This document shows, one piece after another, positions 15,809 through 25,283 of a DNA stretch of 64,000 nucleotides (position 1 is the first letter of the stretch; each line of letters starts with the position of its first letter). Origin of the DNA: Treponema sp. (GTDB lineage Bacteria > Spirochaetota > Spirochaetia > Treponematales > Treponemataceae). A model generated the notes under the pieces. It saw only the letters and a program-made list of their open reading frames with translations, was not told the origin of the DNA and ran no database searches. The position numbers were made by a program, and so were the translations under genes. The stretch lies in contig JAEDCT010000013.1 of NCBI GenBank assembly GCA_016294035.1, positions 4,957 to 68,956 on the forward strand, written 5' to 3'.

Positions 15809-18046
15809 ATGATTAGAAAACTGTTTTTTGCATTGTTCGTGTTTTCTGCATTCGGCTGTGCGGGTTTTTCTGCTCAGGAAAAGATTTCTTATGAGGGATA
15901 CTCACTTAAGTTTGAGGATAATTTTGATGGCAGCAAGCTTGATACAAAAAAGTGGGGCTTTGAATTCCATGAGCCGGGCTGGGTAAACAACGAACTTCAG
16001 TCTTATGATGACAGCAAGGAAAACACATACGTTAAGGACGGAAACCTTGTTATTCAGGCACTTGAAAAGAACAATGGCGGAAAGAAGACATATACTTCTG
16101 GACGTATCAATACTCTCGGAAAATTCGAGGCAAAGTATGGTATTTTCGAGGCACGCCTTAAGGTTCCACAGGGACAGGGATTCCTTCCGGCATTCTGGAT
16201 GATGCCAGCCAATGAGCAGATCTATGGTCAGTGGCCTCTTTGTGGTGAAATTGATATCATGGAAGTTCTTGGAAACGACATCAAAAAATCATACAGCACA
16301 CTTCACTTTGGTGAACCACATACTCAGAAGCAGGTTTTCAAGACTCTCAAGAAGGGTGACTTTGCAAACGAATTTCACACTTATGCAGTTGAGTGGCTCC
16401 CGGATGAATTCAAGTTCTATGTTGACGGAGAATATATCGGCTCAGTAACAGAATGGTTTACAAAGAAAGCTGGCGATGAACCTGTAACATTTCCGGCACC
16501 TTATGATCAGCCTTACTACATGATTCTCAACGTTGCTGTTGGTGGAAACTGGCCTGGAAACCCGGATCATACAACAAAGTTTGATGAAAGAGCACAGATG
16601 GTAGTTGATTACGTTCGCGTATACCAGAAGGATTCCTACGACGAAAACGTAACAATGAAGGAAGTTGAAGTCAAGGTTCGTGGTGCAGATGGAAAGAACG
16701 GAAACCTGGTTCGCCAGAGCAAGAACTCATGGGAGTACATGCAGCAGCTTGGCGGAGATGGTGCTTTTAACTACAACAATGGAGTTCTTGAGGTAACAAC
16801 AAAGAAGGCTGGTACAGTTGACTATTCTGTTCAGCTTGTCCAGGCAGACATTCCACTCGTAAAGGGTGCATACTATGAGTTCAGCTTTGATGCATGGTCA
16901 ACAGAAAACCGTTCAACAATGGTTGGTCTCACAGGTCCAAACAATGGTTTCGTAAGATATTTCGGAGATGAAAAGATTTCCCTTACAAAGAACAAAAAAA
17001 ACTACAAGTTCAAGTTCCAGATGAAGGAAACAACAGATCCAGCTTGTCGTATCGACTTTAACATGGGTGCCACATCTTCTGCTGCACCAATTTACATCAG
17101 CAATGTTGTAATCAAACAGGTTGGAAAGGGAGCTATTGAAACAGCAGAAAAGTCAGTTACTGCAGACGGAAACTACATCTACAACGGAACATTTGATCGC
17201 GGTTACGGAAGAATGAAGTACTGGAAGGCAGAATGTGCCGATGGTTCTTCACAGGAAGTTACTAATGTTAAGAATGTTCGTGAATGCAAGGTAGTTGTTG
17301 GAAAGGCGGGAGCAAATGCTGTTGTTTTAAGTCAGGATAAAATTCCCCTTGCAAGTGATACAGAATATGTGTTCACACTTGAAAGCTCAACAAAGAATGC
17401 CGATAAGGCAAAGCTCTTCATAAACGATACTCAGATTAAGCTTGTTAAGTCTGGAAAAGGATACAAGGCCGTATTCAATGCCGGAAAATGTGGTGCAACA
17501 AGTACATTCAAGATGGTATTTGAAAACAAGGGTGAATACCGCTTTGACAATATCCGCATGGTTGAAAATGCACTTCTCAAGAACGGCTCATTTGCAAAGG
17601 GAATGGCTGGCTGGGAACTCTACACATACAGTTCAGCAGATGCAGAAGTTCAGGCTAAGGACAAGGCTGTAGTTACCATCAACGATACAAATGATGCTGA
17701 ATGGAAGATCCAGCTTAAGCAGAACAATGTTTCACTCAAGAAGGGTGCAAAATATGTTTTGAGCTTTGATATTTCTTCAACAAAGGATCGTGAAGTTAAG
17801 TATGCCCTCCAGAGAGACGGTGCAAGATGGAAGACTCTTCACGGTGTTGAGGACTGGGTTCCATATAACAATGGTCCTGTTGTTAATGCAAAGAAGGATG
17901 TTCAGCATGTAGAGCAGGAATTCACAATGAAGTATGCAGATGATGATTTCGTAATCCTTACATTCAGCCTTGCTGCAGTAAATGGCAAGAAGGTAAAGGG
18001 TGAGCATAAGATTACAATCAGCAATGTAAAGCTTATTGAAAAGTAA
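15809..18046 (+). CDS. GH16 laminarinase-type endoglucanase with CBM4/9-like modules
   Basis: A secreted beta-glucanase of 745 residues. The signal peptide (1-22) contains a Cys (FGCAG) that may be a lipidation site. The GH16 domain spans about 25-280 with the catalytic motif GEIDIME (nucleophile Glu147, Asp149, acid/base Glu152) in the laminarinase-like form. Three C-terminal beta-sandwich repeats (about 300-435, 440-590, 595-745), of the type AEWKIQLKQNNVSLKKGAKY, resemble CBM4/9 carbohydrate-binding modules. The likely substrate is beta-1,3- or mixed-linkage glucan. ATG 15809 was preferred to an upstream TTG; the ribosome site is AGGGG. Codon use is more GC-rich than average, suggesting high expression. 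Confidence 0.93.
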   Translation: MIRKLFFALFVFSAFGCAGFSAQEKISYEGYSLKFEDNFDGSKLDTKKWGFEFHEPGWVNNELQSYDDSKENTYVKDGNLVIQALEKNNGGKKTYTSGRINTLGKFEAKYGIFEARLKVPQGQGFLPAFWMMPANEQIYGQWPLCGEIDIMEVLGNDIKKSYSTLHFGEPHTQKQVFKTLKKGDFANEFHTYAVEWLPDEFKFYVDGEYIGSVTEWFTKKAGDEPVTFPAPYDQPYYMILNVAVGGNWPGNPDHTTKFDERAQMVVDYVRVYQKDSYDENVTMKEVEVKVRGADGKNGNLVRQSKNSWEYMQQLGGDGAFNYNNGVLEVTTKKAGTVDYSVQLVQADIPLVKGAYYEFSFDAWSTENRSTMVGLTGPNNGFVRYFGDEKISLTKNKKNYKFKFQMKETTDPACRIDFNMGATSSAAPIYISNVVIKQVGKGAIETAEKSVTADGNYIYNGTFDRGYGRMKYWKAECADGSSQEVTNVKNVRECKVVVGKAGANAVVLSQDKIPLASDTEYVFTLESSTKNADKAKLFINDTQIKLVKSGKGYKAVFNAGKCGATSTFKMVFENKGEYRFDNIRMVENALLKNGSFAKGMAGWELYTYSSADAEVQAKDKAVVTINDTNDAEWKIQLKQNNVSLKKGAKYVLSFDISSTKDREVKYALQRDGARWKTLHGVEDWVPYNNGPVVNAKKDVQHVEQEFTMKYADDDFVILTFSLAAVNGKKVKGEHKITISNVKLIEK

Positions 18047-18086
18047 TTTCCCTGGTCAAAAAACTGAAGGTAAAAACTAATGGAAG

Positions 18087-19850
18087 GGGCTGTCCCAAAA
18101 GTATGGGGCAGCCCAACTTATTTTAAAGACAAACGAATTCCTCTGTGATAAAATTTAAACATGAGCAGAGGCGTAAGTAACAAAATCACATACAAACCAT
18201 ACAGCCAGAATGAACAGTGGCTTTTACCACCAAGCCTTGACGAACTGGTACCGGAAAATCATTTTGCAAGGATCGTAAGCAAGACAGTAGATGAACTGAG
18301 AATCGAAGAAGTGTTTGCCAATAATACGAAAGGCGGCGGAGCAAGCAGATACAATCCAATCATGCTTTTGAAAGTATAAATCTACTGCTACATGACAGGA
18401 ACATATTCATCAAGAATGATAGCAAAACAGTGCCGAGAAAACGTAAACGTGATGTGGCTTACAGGATTCCAGAAACCAGACTTCCGGACAATCAACAAAT
18501 TCCGTGGAGAAAAGCTGAAGGACTCAATCGAAGAAATATTCACCTCAACGGTAAAGCTGCTGAACAGGAAAGGCTATGTAAGCCTTGAGAAATATTTCGT
18601 GGACGGAACAAAAATCGAAAGTGCTGCAAACAAGTACACCTTCGTCTGGAAACGGGCAGTCGAGAAAAACGAAAAAAGGCTTGATGAAAAGTTGAAAGTA
18701 TTCCTGAAGGATGTTGAAGAAATCACTCACAAAGAAAATGAAGTTTACGGCGACAAGGATTTTGCAGAACTTGGAGAAGACATTACTGTAACAAGTGAAG
18801 AAATCAAGGAAGCTGCTGCCAAAATCAACGAACGTCTTGCCGAAATAAATGACCTTGATGATGAAGAATCAAAAGGCGTAAAAAAAACTGAAAAAAGCAA
18901 AACGCCGGATTGAGAAGGACTATCTTCCAAGAAAAGAAAAATATGAAAAGGCGAATGAAACCTTCAACGGCAGAAACAGCTACTCAAAGACAGACGAAGA
19001 CGCAACTTTCATGAGGATGAAGGAAGACCACATGCTCAACGGGCAGCTCAAGCCCGGCTACAACATACAGGTCGGGACAGAAAACAATTTTGTGATCGGC
19101 TATGATGTTTTTCCAAACCCGACGGATACAAGAACATTCATTCCACATCTTGAAAATGTACAGAACCGCTTGGGATGCAGATTCAAGACAGTGATTGCAG
19201 ATGCTGGTTATGGAAGCGAGGAGAACTATGATTACCTTGAAGAAAAAGAAATAACAGGTGCGATCAAATATTCGACTTACGAAAAGGAAACAAAACGAAG
19301 CTTCAAGAAAAAAGCATTCAATCCTGAAAACTGGAAATATGATGCTGAGCAGAAAGAATACACCTGTCCGTGCGGAAATCCTGTTCCATATAAAAGGACC
19401 GTAACGAAGAAAAATCATTCTGGCTATGAACAGACTTACGATGTCTACCAATGTGAAAACTGTGAAGGCTGTCCGTTCAGGGAATCATGCACAAAATCTG
19501 AATACGGGAGAATGATACAGCGGAATGAAAACTGGATTTCTCAGAAGACAAAGGTAAAGGAACTCCTCGCAACTGATGAATATAAAGCCCTCATGAAAAA
19601 ACGCTCGACAGAGTGTGAGACTGTCTTCGGCCAGACAAAGGGAAACCTGAAATTCAGAAGGTTTCATTTACGCGGTAAGGAAAAAGTCGGAATAGAATGG
19701 GGATTATTGATGCTTGGGTACGATTTTAAGCAGATTGCAAGGCTGCTGAAAGCCTGAAAGAAAAAAAACTTCACCTTAAAAAACAAAAATAAAAAAATTA
19801 CAAAAAAGGAGCTGCCCTTTTTGAAGTTTTAATAACTTCTAGGACAGCCC
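18087..19850 (+). mobile_element. IS1182-type insertion sequence, inactive
   Basis: The element is bounded by inverted ends GGGCTGTCC (18087-18095) and GGACAGCCC (19842-19850), each with an inner GGGCAGC/GCTGCCC pair. The 1764-bp length suits IS1182. It carries one transposase frame broken twice. No target duplication is obvious. It sits right after the GH16 gene and before the acquired-looking region. Confidence 0.75.
18161..19757 (+). pseudogene. Broken IS1182-family transposase
   Basis: The product starts MSRGVSNKITYKPYSQNEQW and shows the DDE-transposase segments VFANNTKGGG, FRTINKFRGEKL, KYFVDGTKIES and, at the C-terminus, a Cys-rich patch followed by STECETVFGQTKGNLKFRRF. An in-frame TAA at 18377 interrupts it after 72 codons (the same frame resumes IYCYMTG). 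At the A8 run around 18880-18887 the frame shifts by one base; reading continues as KKAKRRIEKDYLP. Both lesions must be repaired for function. A sequencing error in the homopolymer could explain the second but not the first. Confidence 0.85.
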
Positions 19851-20064
19851 TTTTTTTTGAGAATAATCTCTCAGGGAAAGAAATTACATTTTCAGAAAAA
19901 AAAGATTTTTTTTTGGAGCAAGTCAAGCTTGTTCCAAAAATTAATTGAACAGATTTATCTTCCACAAATTAAAAAATCCCCTGTCGGAGCTGGCTTTGCA
20001 GTCGAAGGGAATTTGATTCATGTTTAGGCTTGCATCTGTTACAACAACGATTAGCAGCCGAGAA

Positions 20065-20385
20065 TTAATAATGAATTAATTGTAAGTCGCAGTTTTGAAT
20101 CTCTGCGAGACTGATATTGAGTACAAATTGTTTTTGTGCTACCTCAAGAAGTTGTACTTTCTTCCTTGTGTAGCTCACATCAGACAGCTCTTTTTTAAGC
20201 TCGGCACTTGGGCTAAAAAGGACAAGCAGGTTTTTAATATCGTTCGAACTTACGTCCTCTGCCTTTTCATGCCCTATCGAACTGAATGAAAGCTTAAATA
20301 TTCCAAATTTGTTCAGTCTGATGCGGTTAGAACTTTTTAGGTACTGTGGCATCTTATCCAAGAAAGTCGCAAGCTGTCGCTTGCT
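20065..20385 (-). pseudogene. C-terminal fragment of an HU-like (HU-HIG type) DNA-binding protein
   Basis: The minus-strand frame reads ATFLDKMPQYLKSSNRIRLN, KFGIFKLSFSSIGHEKAEDV and LFSPSAELKKEL. This matches the second half of the histone-like proteins common in Bacteroidota and some spirochaetes, whose motif is VRLGxLGxFxxSxxxxGxExxEEV. The N-terminal 70 or so residues are absent: going upstream the frame hits TGA and enters the palindrome array at about 20385. It is probably a truncated gene, though a TTG at 20361 or ATG at 20352 could start a short product. Confidence 0.55.
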
Positions 20386-20690
20386 TCACAAGTTTTCGTT
20401 TTACGAAAACTTGCATCTATTGGTTTGCCTATAGTTTTATCGATTTTCTTTACGGAAAGATTGATTTGCAAGTTTTGGGAGCGTAGCGTACAAAACTTGG
20501 GAACAACCGTAGGTTGCGACCACCTCCGCTAGCGATTTTTTTCTATGGGAACTCCGATGGAGCTCATATCTTTGACCGAAAGATACGCCTTTAAAAATAA
20601 TAGATTTATTTGCCAATCGGCAAATTTTTTCTGAGATTTTTAAGGAAGGTGCCGTAAAATTCTCAGTGAGTTTTTAAGAATTCTCACTGA
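20369..20690. repeat. Array of about ten short palindromes
   Basis: Successive, mostly perfect stem-loops with different sequences: GCAAGC/GCTTGC (20369-20384), CAAGTTTTCGT/ACGAAAACTTG (20389-20413), TCTTT/AAAGA (20447-20460), CAAGTTTTG/CAAAACTTG (20469-20499), CAACC/GGTTG (20504-20516), CGCTAGCG (20527-20534), CTCC/GGAG (20552-20562), TATCTTT/AAAGATA (20567-20585), ATTTGCC/GGCAAAT (20608-20625), TCAGTGAG/CTCACTGA (20663-20690). The gap 20386-20813 holds no gene. Confidence 0.75.
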
Positions 20691-20753
20691 CTTTAAAAAA
20701 TCTCAGTGAAAATTTTTGAATTTTCGCCTTGGTGTCATTATTTGGCATTTTGA

Positions 20754-20770
20754 AGTGGTATAATACCACT
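20754..20770. promoter_or_regulatory. Palindromic operator over the -10 of the defence-like operon
   Basis: AGTGGTAT-A-ATACCACT is a perfect 8-bp inverted repeat around one base. TATAAT (20759-20764) is embedded in its centre, 50 bp before the first methyltransferase start. A protein bound here would block transcription. No -35 close to consensus is seen at 17 bp. Confidence 0.55.
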
Positions 20771-20813
20771 ATAAATTTCTTTAGAAATATGATACATTTA
20801 GATATTTAGGTGG

Positions 20814-21851
20814 GTGAATTTGAATTGTATTGACCTATTTTGCGGTTGTGGAGGTCTATCTCTTGGCTTTGAAAAAGCCGGTTTTGATATTCTTCTTGGG
20901 ATAGATGCATGGGAAGATGCCATAACGACATTTAATTACAATCATAAAAACTCAAAGGGGATTTGTTCTGACCTTTCTACGCTTAACCCCAAAGATATAG
21001 AATCTCAACTTAATGGAAAGTCTGTAGATGTGATAATAGGTGGACCACCTTGTCAGGGATTTTCTGTTGCAGGGAAAAGAATTGTCGATGATGAGCGAAA
21101 CAAACTTTATAAAAACTTTGTTCGATTTGTAGAATTCTTCAAGCCCAAAGCCTTTATGATGGAAAATGTGCCAAATATTCTATCAATTGGTAATGGTATA
21201 GTAAGAGATGCTATCGTAAAAGATTTTTCAAACTTAGGGTATAAAGTTGTCTATAAAATATTAACAGCCTCGGATTATGGAGTTCCCCAGAACAGGCGAA
21301 GAACTTTTTTTGTAGGATTTAAAAATGGAAATGAATTTACCTTTCCACTTCCAACAGTAAAGCAAAAAGTAACGTCAAAAGAGGCAATTTCAGATTTACC
21401 CGATAAAACTGTTTTAGACGGTGAAAAATATCCAGTTACTCCACAAAGTAATTATCAAAAGCTTATGCGGAAAAATGTAAACGGACTTTACAATCATCGT
21501 GTAACAGTTCATACCGAACAAACAAAACGAATAATCGCAATGGTTCCAGATGGGGGAAACTATAAAGACTTGCCTGTTGAATTACAGCAGACAAGAAAAG
21601 TTCATATAGCTTGGACTCGTCTTGACAGCTCAAAACCAAGTTTTACAATTGATTGTGGGCATAACCATCATTTTCATTATAAATATAATCGTGTTCCGAC
21701 AGTTCGCGAAAGTGCAAGAATACAATCATTTCCTGATAATTTTATTTTTTTAGGAAAACTAGGAAGTCAACTTAGACAAGTTGGAAATGCCGTGCCACCA
21801 TTGATGGCAGAAGAAATTGCAAAGGAGATAAAAAATGAGTTACAAGCCTGA
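20814..21851 (+). CDS. DNA (cytosine-5) methyltransferase 1
   Basis: This enzyme transfers a methyl group from AdoMet to cytosine C5. The 345-residue protein has the standard m5C motifs in order: I DLFCGCGGLSLGF (about 6), IV GGPPCQGFS with the catalytic Cys (about 80), VI ENVP, VIII QNRRRTFFVG, IX RESARIQSFPD and X QVGNAVPP. There is no N-terminal DNA-binding extension. The start is GTG 20814 with AGGTGG closely upstream. It opens a five-gene operon and overlaps the next gene by 17 nt. Codon use is very AT-rich. The recognition sequence is unknown. Confidence 0.93.
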   Translation: MNLNCIDLFCGCGGLSLGFEKAGFDILLGIDAWEDAITTFNYNHKNSKGICSDLSTLNPKDIESQLNGKSVDVIIGGPPCQGFSVAGKRIVDDERNKLYKNFVRFVEFFKPKAFMMENVPNILSIGNGIVRDAIVKDFSNLGYKVVYKILTASDYGVPQNRRRTFFVGFKNGNEFTFPLPTVKQKVTSKEAISDLPDKTVLDGEKYPVTPQSNYQKLMRKNVNGLYNHRVTVHTEQTKRIIAMVPDGGNYKDLPVELQQTRKVHIAWTRLDSSKPSFTIDCGHNHHFHYKYNRVPTVRESARIQSFPDNFIFLGKLGSQLRQVGNAVPPLMAEEIAKEIKNELQA

Positions 21852-23244
21852 AAATCAATATCGTTGCACTATTATTCGTGGAAAAAGCCAGTCCGAAGTT
21901 GAGGATTTATTACCATTTTATGCTCAGACTGTTCATAAAAACTGCCCATGCACTAAAGAAGAATTTGATTTTCGCTGTAACAAACAGTTGGCCAAATTCT
22001 TCTTTGGAAATGAAGATTATGACGGATTGACGGATGCAAATAAGAAAACAATAAGAAATCATATTACAGAGATTATGGGTAAACTCTTGGGGCTGTATTA
22101 TACAACCCTTGAAGATATGGTGTATGAATCAGAATCATGCTCTTTTCTGCTATCAAAGAATGATTTTCCTGCTTTTTTCAAAAACATTTGTTTGAATTTT
22201 CAATTTCCTAATTTTGCTGATAAATTTCAAACTTTAAATGATAGACTTCAAAATAAAATAAATATTCGTCCAATGTGCTATGTAGTTGCATTTTTGGATT
22301 ATGCAAGAAAGCAGACAATAAATAAAGCCATAACAAAGCAAGAGATTGGATATTATATTCTCAATAATCTTGATGTTCTTCAAGGAAATGTATCTGTTGA
22401 AGTTGTCTATGCTCAAATTATGAGCGACAGAAAAAACAAAATAAAGCGAGAGAAACTTCAAGGCTCGTATGATTGGCAACATATAAAAGAGCAATTCAAT
22501 CTTCTTGAACTTGCAAACATTGTTGAAACTGATGCGGAATATATTTGGCTTAACACCAAAGAAGAGAATTCTATAAAACTATTCATTGAAAAGAACAAAG
22601 AAACATTATTTGATTTTTATCAATACAATTTCAATTCAGAGAATGAGAAAAAACAGGCAAAAGCTGATTGGACTTTATATTTTGGAAAACTAAATTCCGA
22701 AATTACAAAAGCCGAAACTCAATTTACAGAATCTCCTCAAATATCAGAATTAAAAAAGGAAAAAGGTTCTGTAGGTCTTTCAACTGTAGAACTTGGAGAC
22801 AAAGGCGAAGCATTTGTTTACAGAATGGAATATGAAAGAGTAAAGGCATATAAAGAAAGACTTGTTAATAAAGTTTTACTCTTAGGAAAAACAAAGGGAC
22901 TCGGATATGATATTAGTTCTATTGAAGCAAATGAAAATCCATCAAAACCTGAATTTGCAAGATATATAGAAGTAAAATCAACTACAAGAATCTCAGAGCC
23001 ATCTTTTGATGATAATTGGTCTGATTCATTGAATCTGACTTCGAAAGAATGGATTGCAGCAGAACAGTACGGAGAGTATTACAATATTTATAGAGTTTAT
23101 TTCACCAAGAAAAAAACAATTGTTATAAAAATTAACAATCCATTTAAAAAAGCAGAGGAAAACGAGATTGAAGTTTTTCCAACAATTTATCAAATGGATT
23201 TCACCGCAAAAGTTATAAAAAAGCAGTATGAGGAGAATGTATGA
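21835..23244 (+). CDS. DUF3883-domain protein, candidate restriction endonuclease
   Basis: A 469-residue protein with a C-terminal DUF3883 (NO VEIN-like) domain at about 325-450: LGDKGEAFVYRMEYERVK, then GYDISSIEAN, ARYIEVKST and EWIAAEQYGEYYNIYRVYF. The D...ExK spacing (Asp of GYDI, Glu-Val-Lys) fits a PD-(D/E)xK nuclease core. The N-terminal 300 residues are helical and unrecognised. It sits between two cytosine methyltransferases, overlapping both (17 nt and 4 nt), so the likely role is the nuclease partner of those enzymes. Nuclease activity is inferred from motif and position. Confidence 0.75.
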   Translation: MSYKPENQYRCTIIRGKSQSEVEDLLPFYAQTVHKNCPCTKEEFDFRCNKQLAKFFFGNEDYDGLTDANKKTIRNHITEIMGKLLGLYYTTLEDMVYESESCSFLLSKNDFPAFFKNICLNFQFPNFADKFQTLNDRLQNKINIRPMCYVVAFLDYARKQTINKAITKQEIGYYILNNLDVLQGNVSVEVVYAQIMSDRKNKIKREKLQGSYDWQHIKEQFNLLELANIVETDAEYIWLNTKEENSIKLFIEKNKETLFDFYQYNFNSENEKKQAKADWTLYFGKLNSEITKAETQFTESPQISELKKEKGSVGLSTVELGDKGEAFVYRMEYERVKAYKERLVNKVLLLGKTKGLGYDISSIEANENPSKPEFARYIEVKSTTRISEPSFDDNWSDSLNLTSKEWIAAEQYGEYYNIYRVYFTKKKTIVIKINNPFKKAEENEIEVFPTIYQMDFTAKVIKKQYEENV

Positions 23245-24269
23245 AAGTAGCGTCTCTTTTTTGTGGTTGCGGTGGTAGCGACCTAGGCATTTTAGGTAAT
23301 TTCTCATATCTTGGTAAAAAATATAAGAAACTTGATTTTGAAATTTCCTATTGTATTGATTTCGACAAAAAAGCCGTTGAGACTTACAATGCAAATTTTT
23401 CTCATAAAGCTGTTTGTGGCGATGTTTGCGAGGCTGATTTTTCAACTATTGGAGATATTGATGTTTTGGTTGGAGGTTTTCCTTGCCAGTCTTTTTCTAC
23501 AGTAAATCCAACTAAAGACACTAATGATGCAAGAGCAAATCTTTACAAGCAGATTGTGCGTTTCTTAAACGAAAAGCAACCAAAATATTTTGTTTGTGAA
23601 AATGTCAAAGGTCTTATGACTCTTCAAAAAGGTGCGATTATAAATAAAATAAAAGCAGAATTTGAAAGTTGTGGTTATAAGGTTGATTATCAACTTGTTA
23701 AAGCTGTTGAATTTGGTATTCCACAACGCAGAGAAAGAGTTATAATTATTGGTATAAGAAATGATATTAATAAGAAGTTTTCATATCCTAAACCCTTGCT
23801 CTCAGAAGAAAACTATACGCCTCTTTCAAGTGTAATAGACTGTCTTGCAATCGAAGAGAAAAAATATTATTTCTCCGAAAAAGCCGTACAGGGAATGAAA
23901 AATGCAAAGAACAATATGAAACGTGGGCTTTGGCAAGATTTATCTCAACCATGCTTGACAATAACTTCACATCTTGCGAAAACAAGTATAAACTCACGAG
24001 ACCCTGTTCTTTTGGTAGACCCAGGCAAAGAACTTTATAGGAGATTTACACCACGAGAAGCTGCAAGAATTCAATCTTTCCCTGACAGTTTTACTTTTCC
24101 TGTTTCAGAACATTTTGCTTATAAACAGATAGGAAATGCGGTTCCGCCTGTTTTGATGTGGCATATTATGAATGCATTGCAAATAATGATTAAATCAAAT
24201 ATTGAATCCAATGATATACAAACAACATATCATTTAGAATCTTATTCACAAGAAAGATTGATGGCGTAG
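23241..24269 (+). CDS. DNA (cytosine-5) methyltransferase 2
   Basis: A second m5C methyltransferase of 342 residues, clearly different in sequence from the first. Motifs: I SLFCGCGGSDLGI, IV GGFPCQSFS (catalytic Cys at about 82), VI ENVKGL, VIII IPQRRERVIIIG, IX RFTPREAARIQSFPDSF and X KQIGNAVPP. Its ATG overlaps the DUF3883 gene by 4 nt (ATGA). Two such enzymes with one nuclease are typical of systems with asymmetric recognition sequences, where each strand needs its own methylase. That reading is inference. Confidence 0.93.
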   Translation: MKVASLFCGCGGSDLGILGNFSYLGKKYKKLDFEISYCIDFDKKAVETYNANFSHKAVCGDVCEADFSTIGDIDVLVGGFPCQSFSTVNPTKDTNDARANLYKQIVRFLNEKQPKYFVCENVKGLMTLQKGAIINKIKAEFESCGYKVDYQLVKAVEFGIPQRRERVIIIGIRNDINKKFSYPKPLLSEENYTPLSSVIDCLAIEEKKYYFSEKAVQGMKNAKNNMKRGLWQDLSQPCLTITSHLAKTSINSRDPVLLVDPGKELYRRFTPREAARIQSFPDSFTFPVSEHFAYKQIGNAVPPVLMWHIMNALQIMIKSNIESNDIQTTYHLESYSQERLMA

Positions 24270-24282
24270 AGGAGAATTGAAA

Positions 24283-25281
24283 ATGGATATCGAAAAGATT
24301 TATGGATTTGTAACTCCAGCATCAAAAAATGAAACTCATAAACAAGATGTAAATGGAAAAGAAATAGGTGCATCTGAAAAACTCTATGGAATTTTGTCAG
24401 AAATATTTTCACGAGTTGAAAATAAATGTGATATTCCCATAAAGTTTTTGTCAATTAATGGAACCCAGAATAATCCTGTATTGTTGAAAATAAAAGACTT
24501 GGATAATTCATTTTCTTATGAAAATGCCTTTTGGCTTGCAGATTTGTTGTCAAATTGCACTGATAAAACAATGAAAAAGGGATTATTTTTTATTGCAAAA
24601 ATGAAGGACGGCAACAAATCAAGAATTGCCTTGTGTAGAATACCAGCAGAAGAAGGTATAACTGTAAAATCCGAAAAATCAAATTTACAGTTTGATGTAT
24701 TGGAAGATGTCTTTATAAAAAATTCTCATAAATTTAAGCTCGCATTTTTCGACAGCGTAGATGACTTTATGGAAGGAAAAGCTACTGACAAGCAGATTAA
24801 TGACACTAAAAAAATTAGATACTTATCTGATTACTGGGTTAAAGATTTTCTTTCATGCGAACTTACCATTACACCAAAGCGTGGAACAAAAATGTTGGCA
24901 GAAGCCATACGAAAGACAATAGAAGTTACTGAAAAAGAAACCGTACAAAAGGAACTAACTTCGATAATTCCACTAATTCAAAATGTAAATACACAAAAGA
25001 CTTCTTTTGATGGTTTTTTCTCTCTTATGAATCTTTCAGAAGAAACAAAAAACGAAGTTTTGCAAAAATTAACTATAAATCCTACTGTACAATTTCAAAT
25101 AGATTCAGAAGAGTTTAATAACACTTGCACCTATCAATTTATAATTATGGATAATGGAGCAATTGCCATTGCTCCATCTAACGAATTTAATTCAATCTGG
25201 ACTATTGAGAAAAAACAAGAAAAAGTATTGATAAAATCTTTTGGAACTGTCATAAAAACAAAGTATAAACAGAAGGTATAA
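24283..25281 (+). CDS. Defence-operon protein, possibly NdpA/YejK-like
   Basis: The 332-residue protein has no signal peptide or membrane segment. The order of segments resembles the nucleoid-associated NdpA/YejK family: MKKGLFFIAKMKDG near residue 95, FDVLEDVFIKNSHKFKLAF at about 140-158, then KIRYLSDYWVKDFLSCELT. The similarity is by eye and weak. ATG 24283 has GGAG at 8 nt; a TTG at 24277 is in frame but lies within that spacing. It follows methyltransferase 2 by 13 nt and precedes the RelA/SpoT gene by 2 nt, so it is part of the operon. Function unknown. Confidence 0.6.
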   Translation: MDIEKIYGFVTPASKNETHKQDVNGKEIGASEKLYGILSEIFSRVENKCDIPIKFLSINGTQNNPVLLKIKDLDNSFSYENAFWLADLLSNCTDKTMKKGLFFIAKMKDGNKSRIALCRIPAEEGITVKSEKSNLQFDVLEDVFIKNSHKFKLAFFDSVDDFMEGKATDKQINDTKKIRYLSDYWVKDFLSCELTITPKRGTKMLAEAIRKTIEVTEKETVQKELTSIIPLIQNVNTQKTSFDGFFSLMNLSEETKNEVLQKLTINPTVQFQIDSEEFNNTCTYQFIIMDNGAIAIAPSNEFNSIWTIEKKQEKVLIKSFGTVIKTKYKQKV

Positions 25282-25283
25282 GT

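Noticed and set aside
18871..18913. Programmed frameshift in the IS transposase
   Set aside because: A simple -1 slip on the A-run runs into TGA, the shift needed is +1, and an in-frame TAA upstream already inactivates the gene. Mutation is the simpler explanation.
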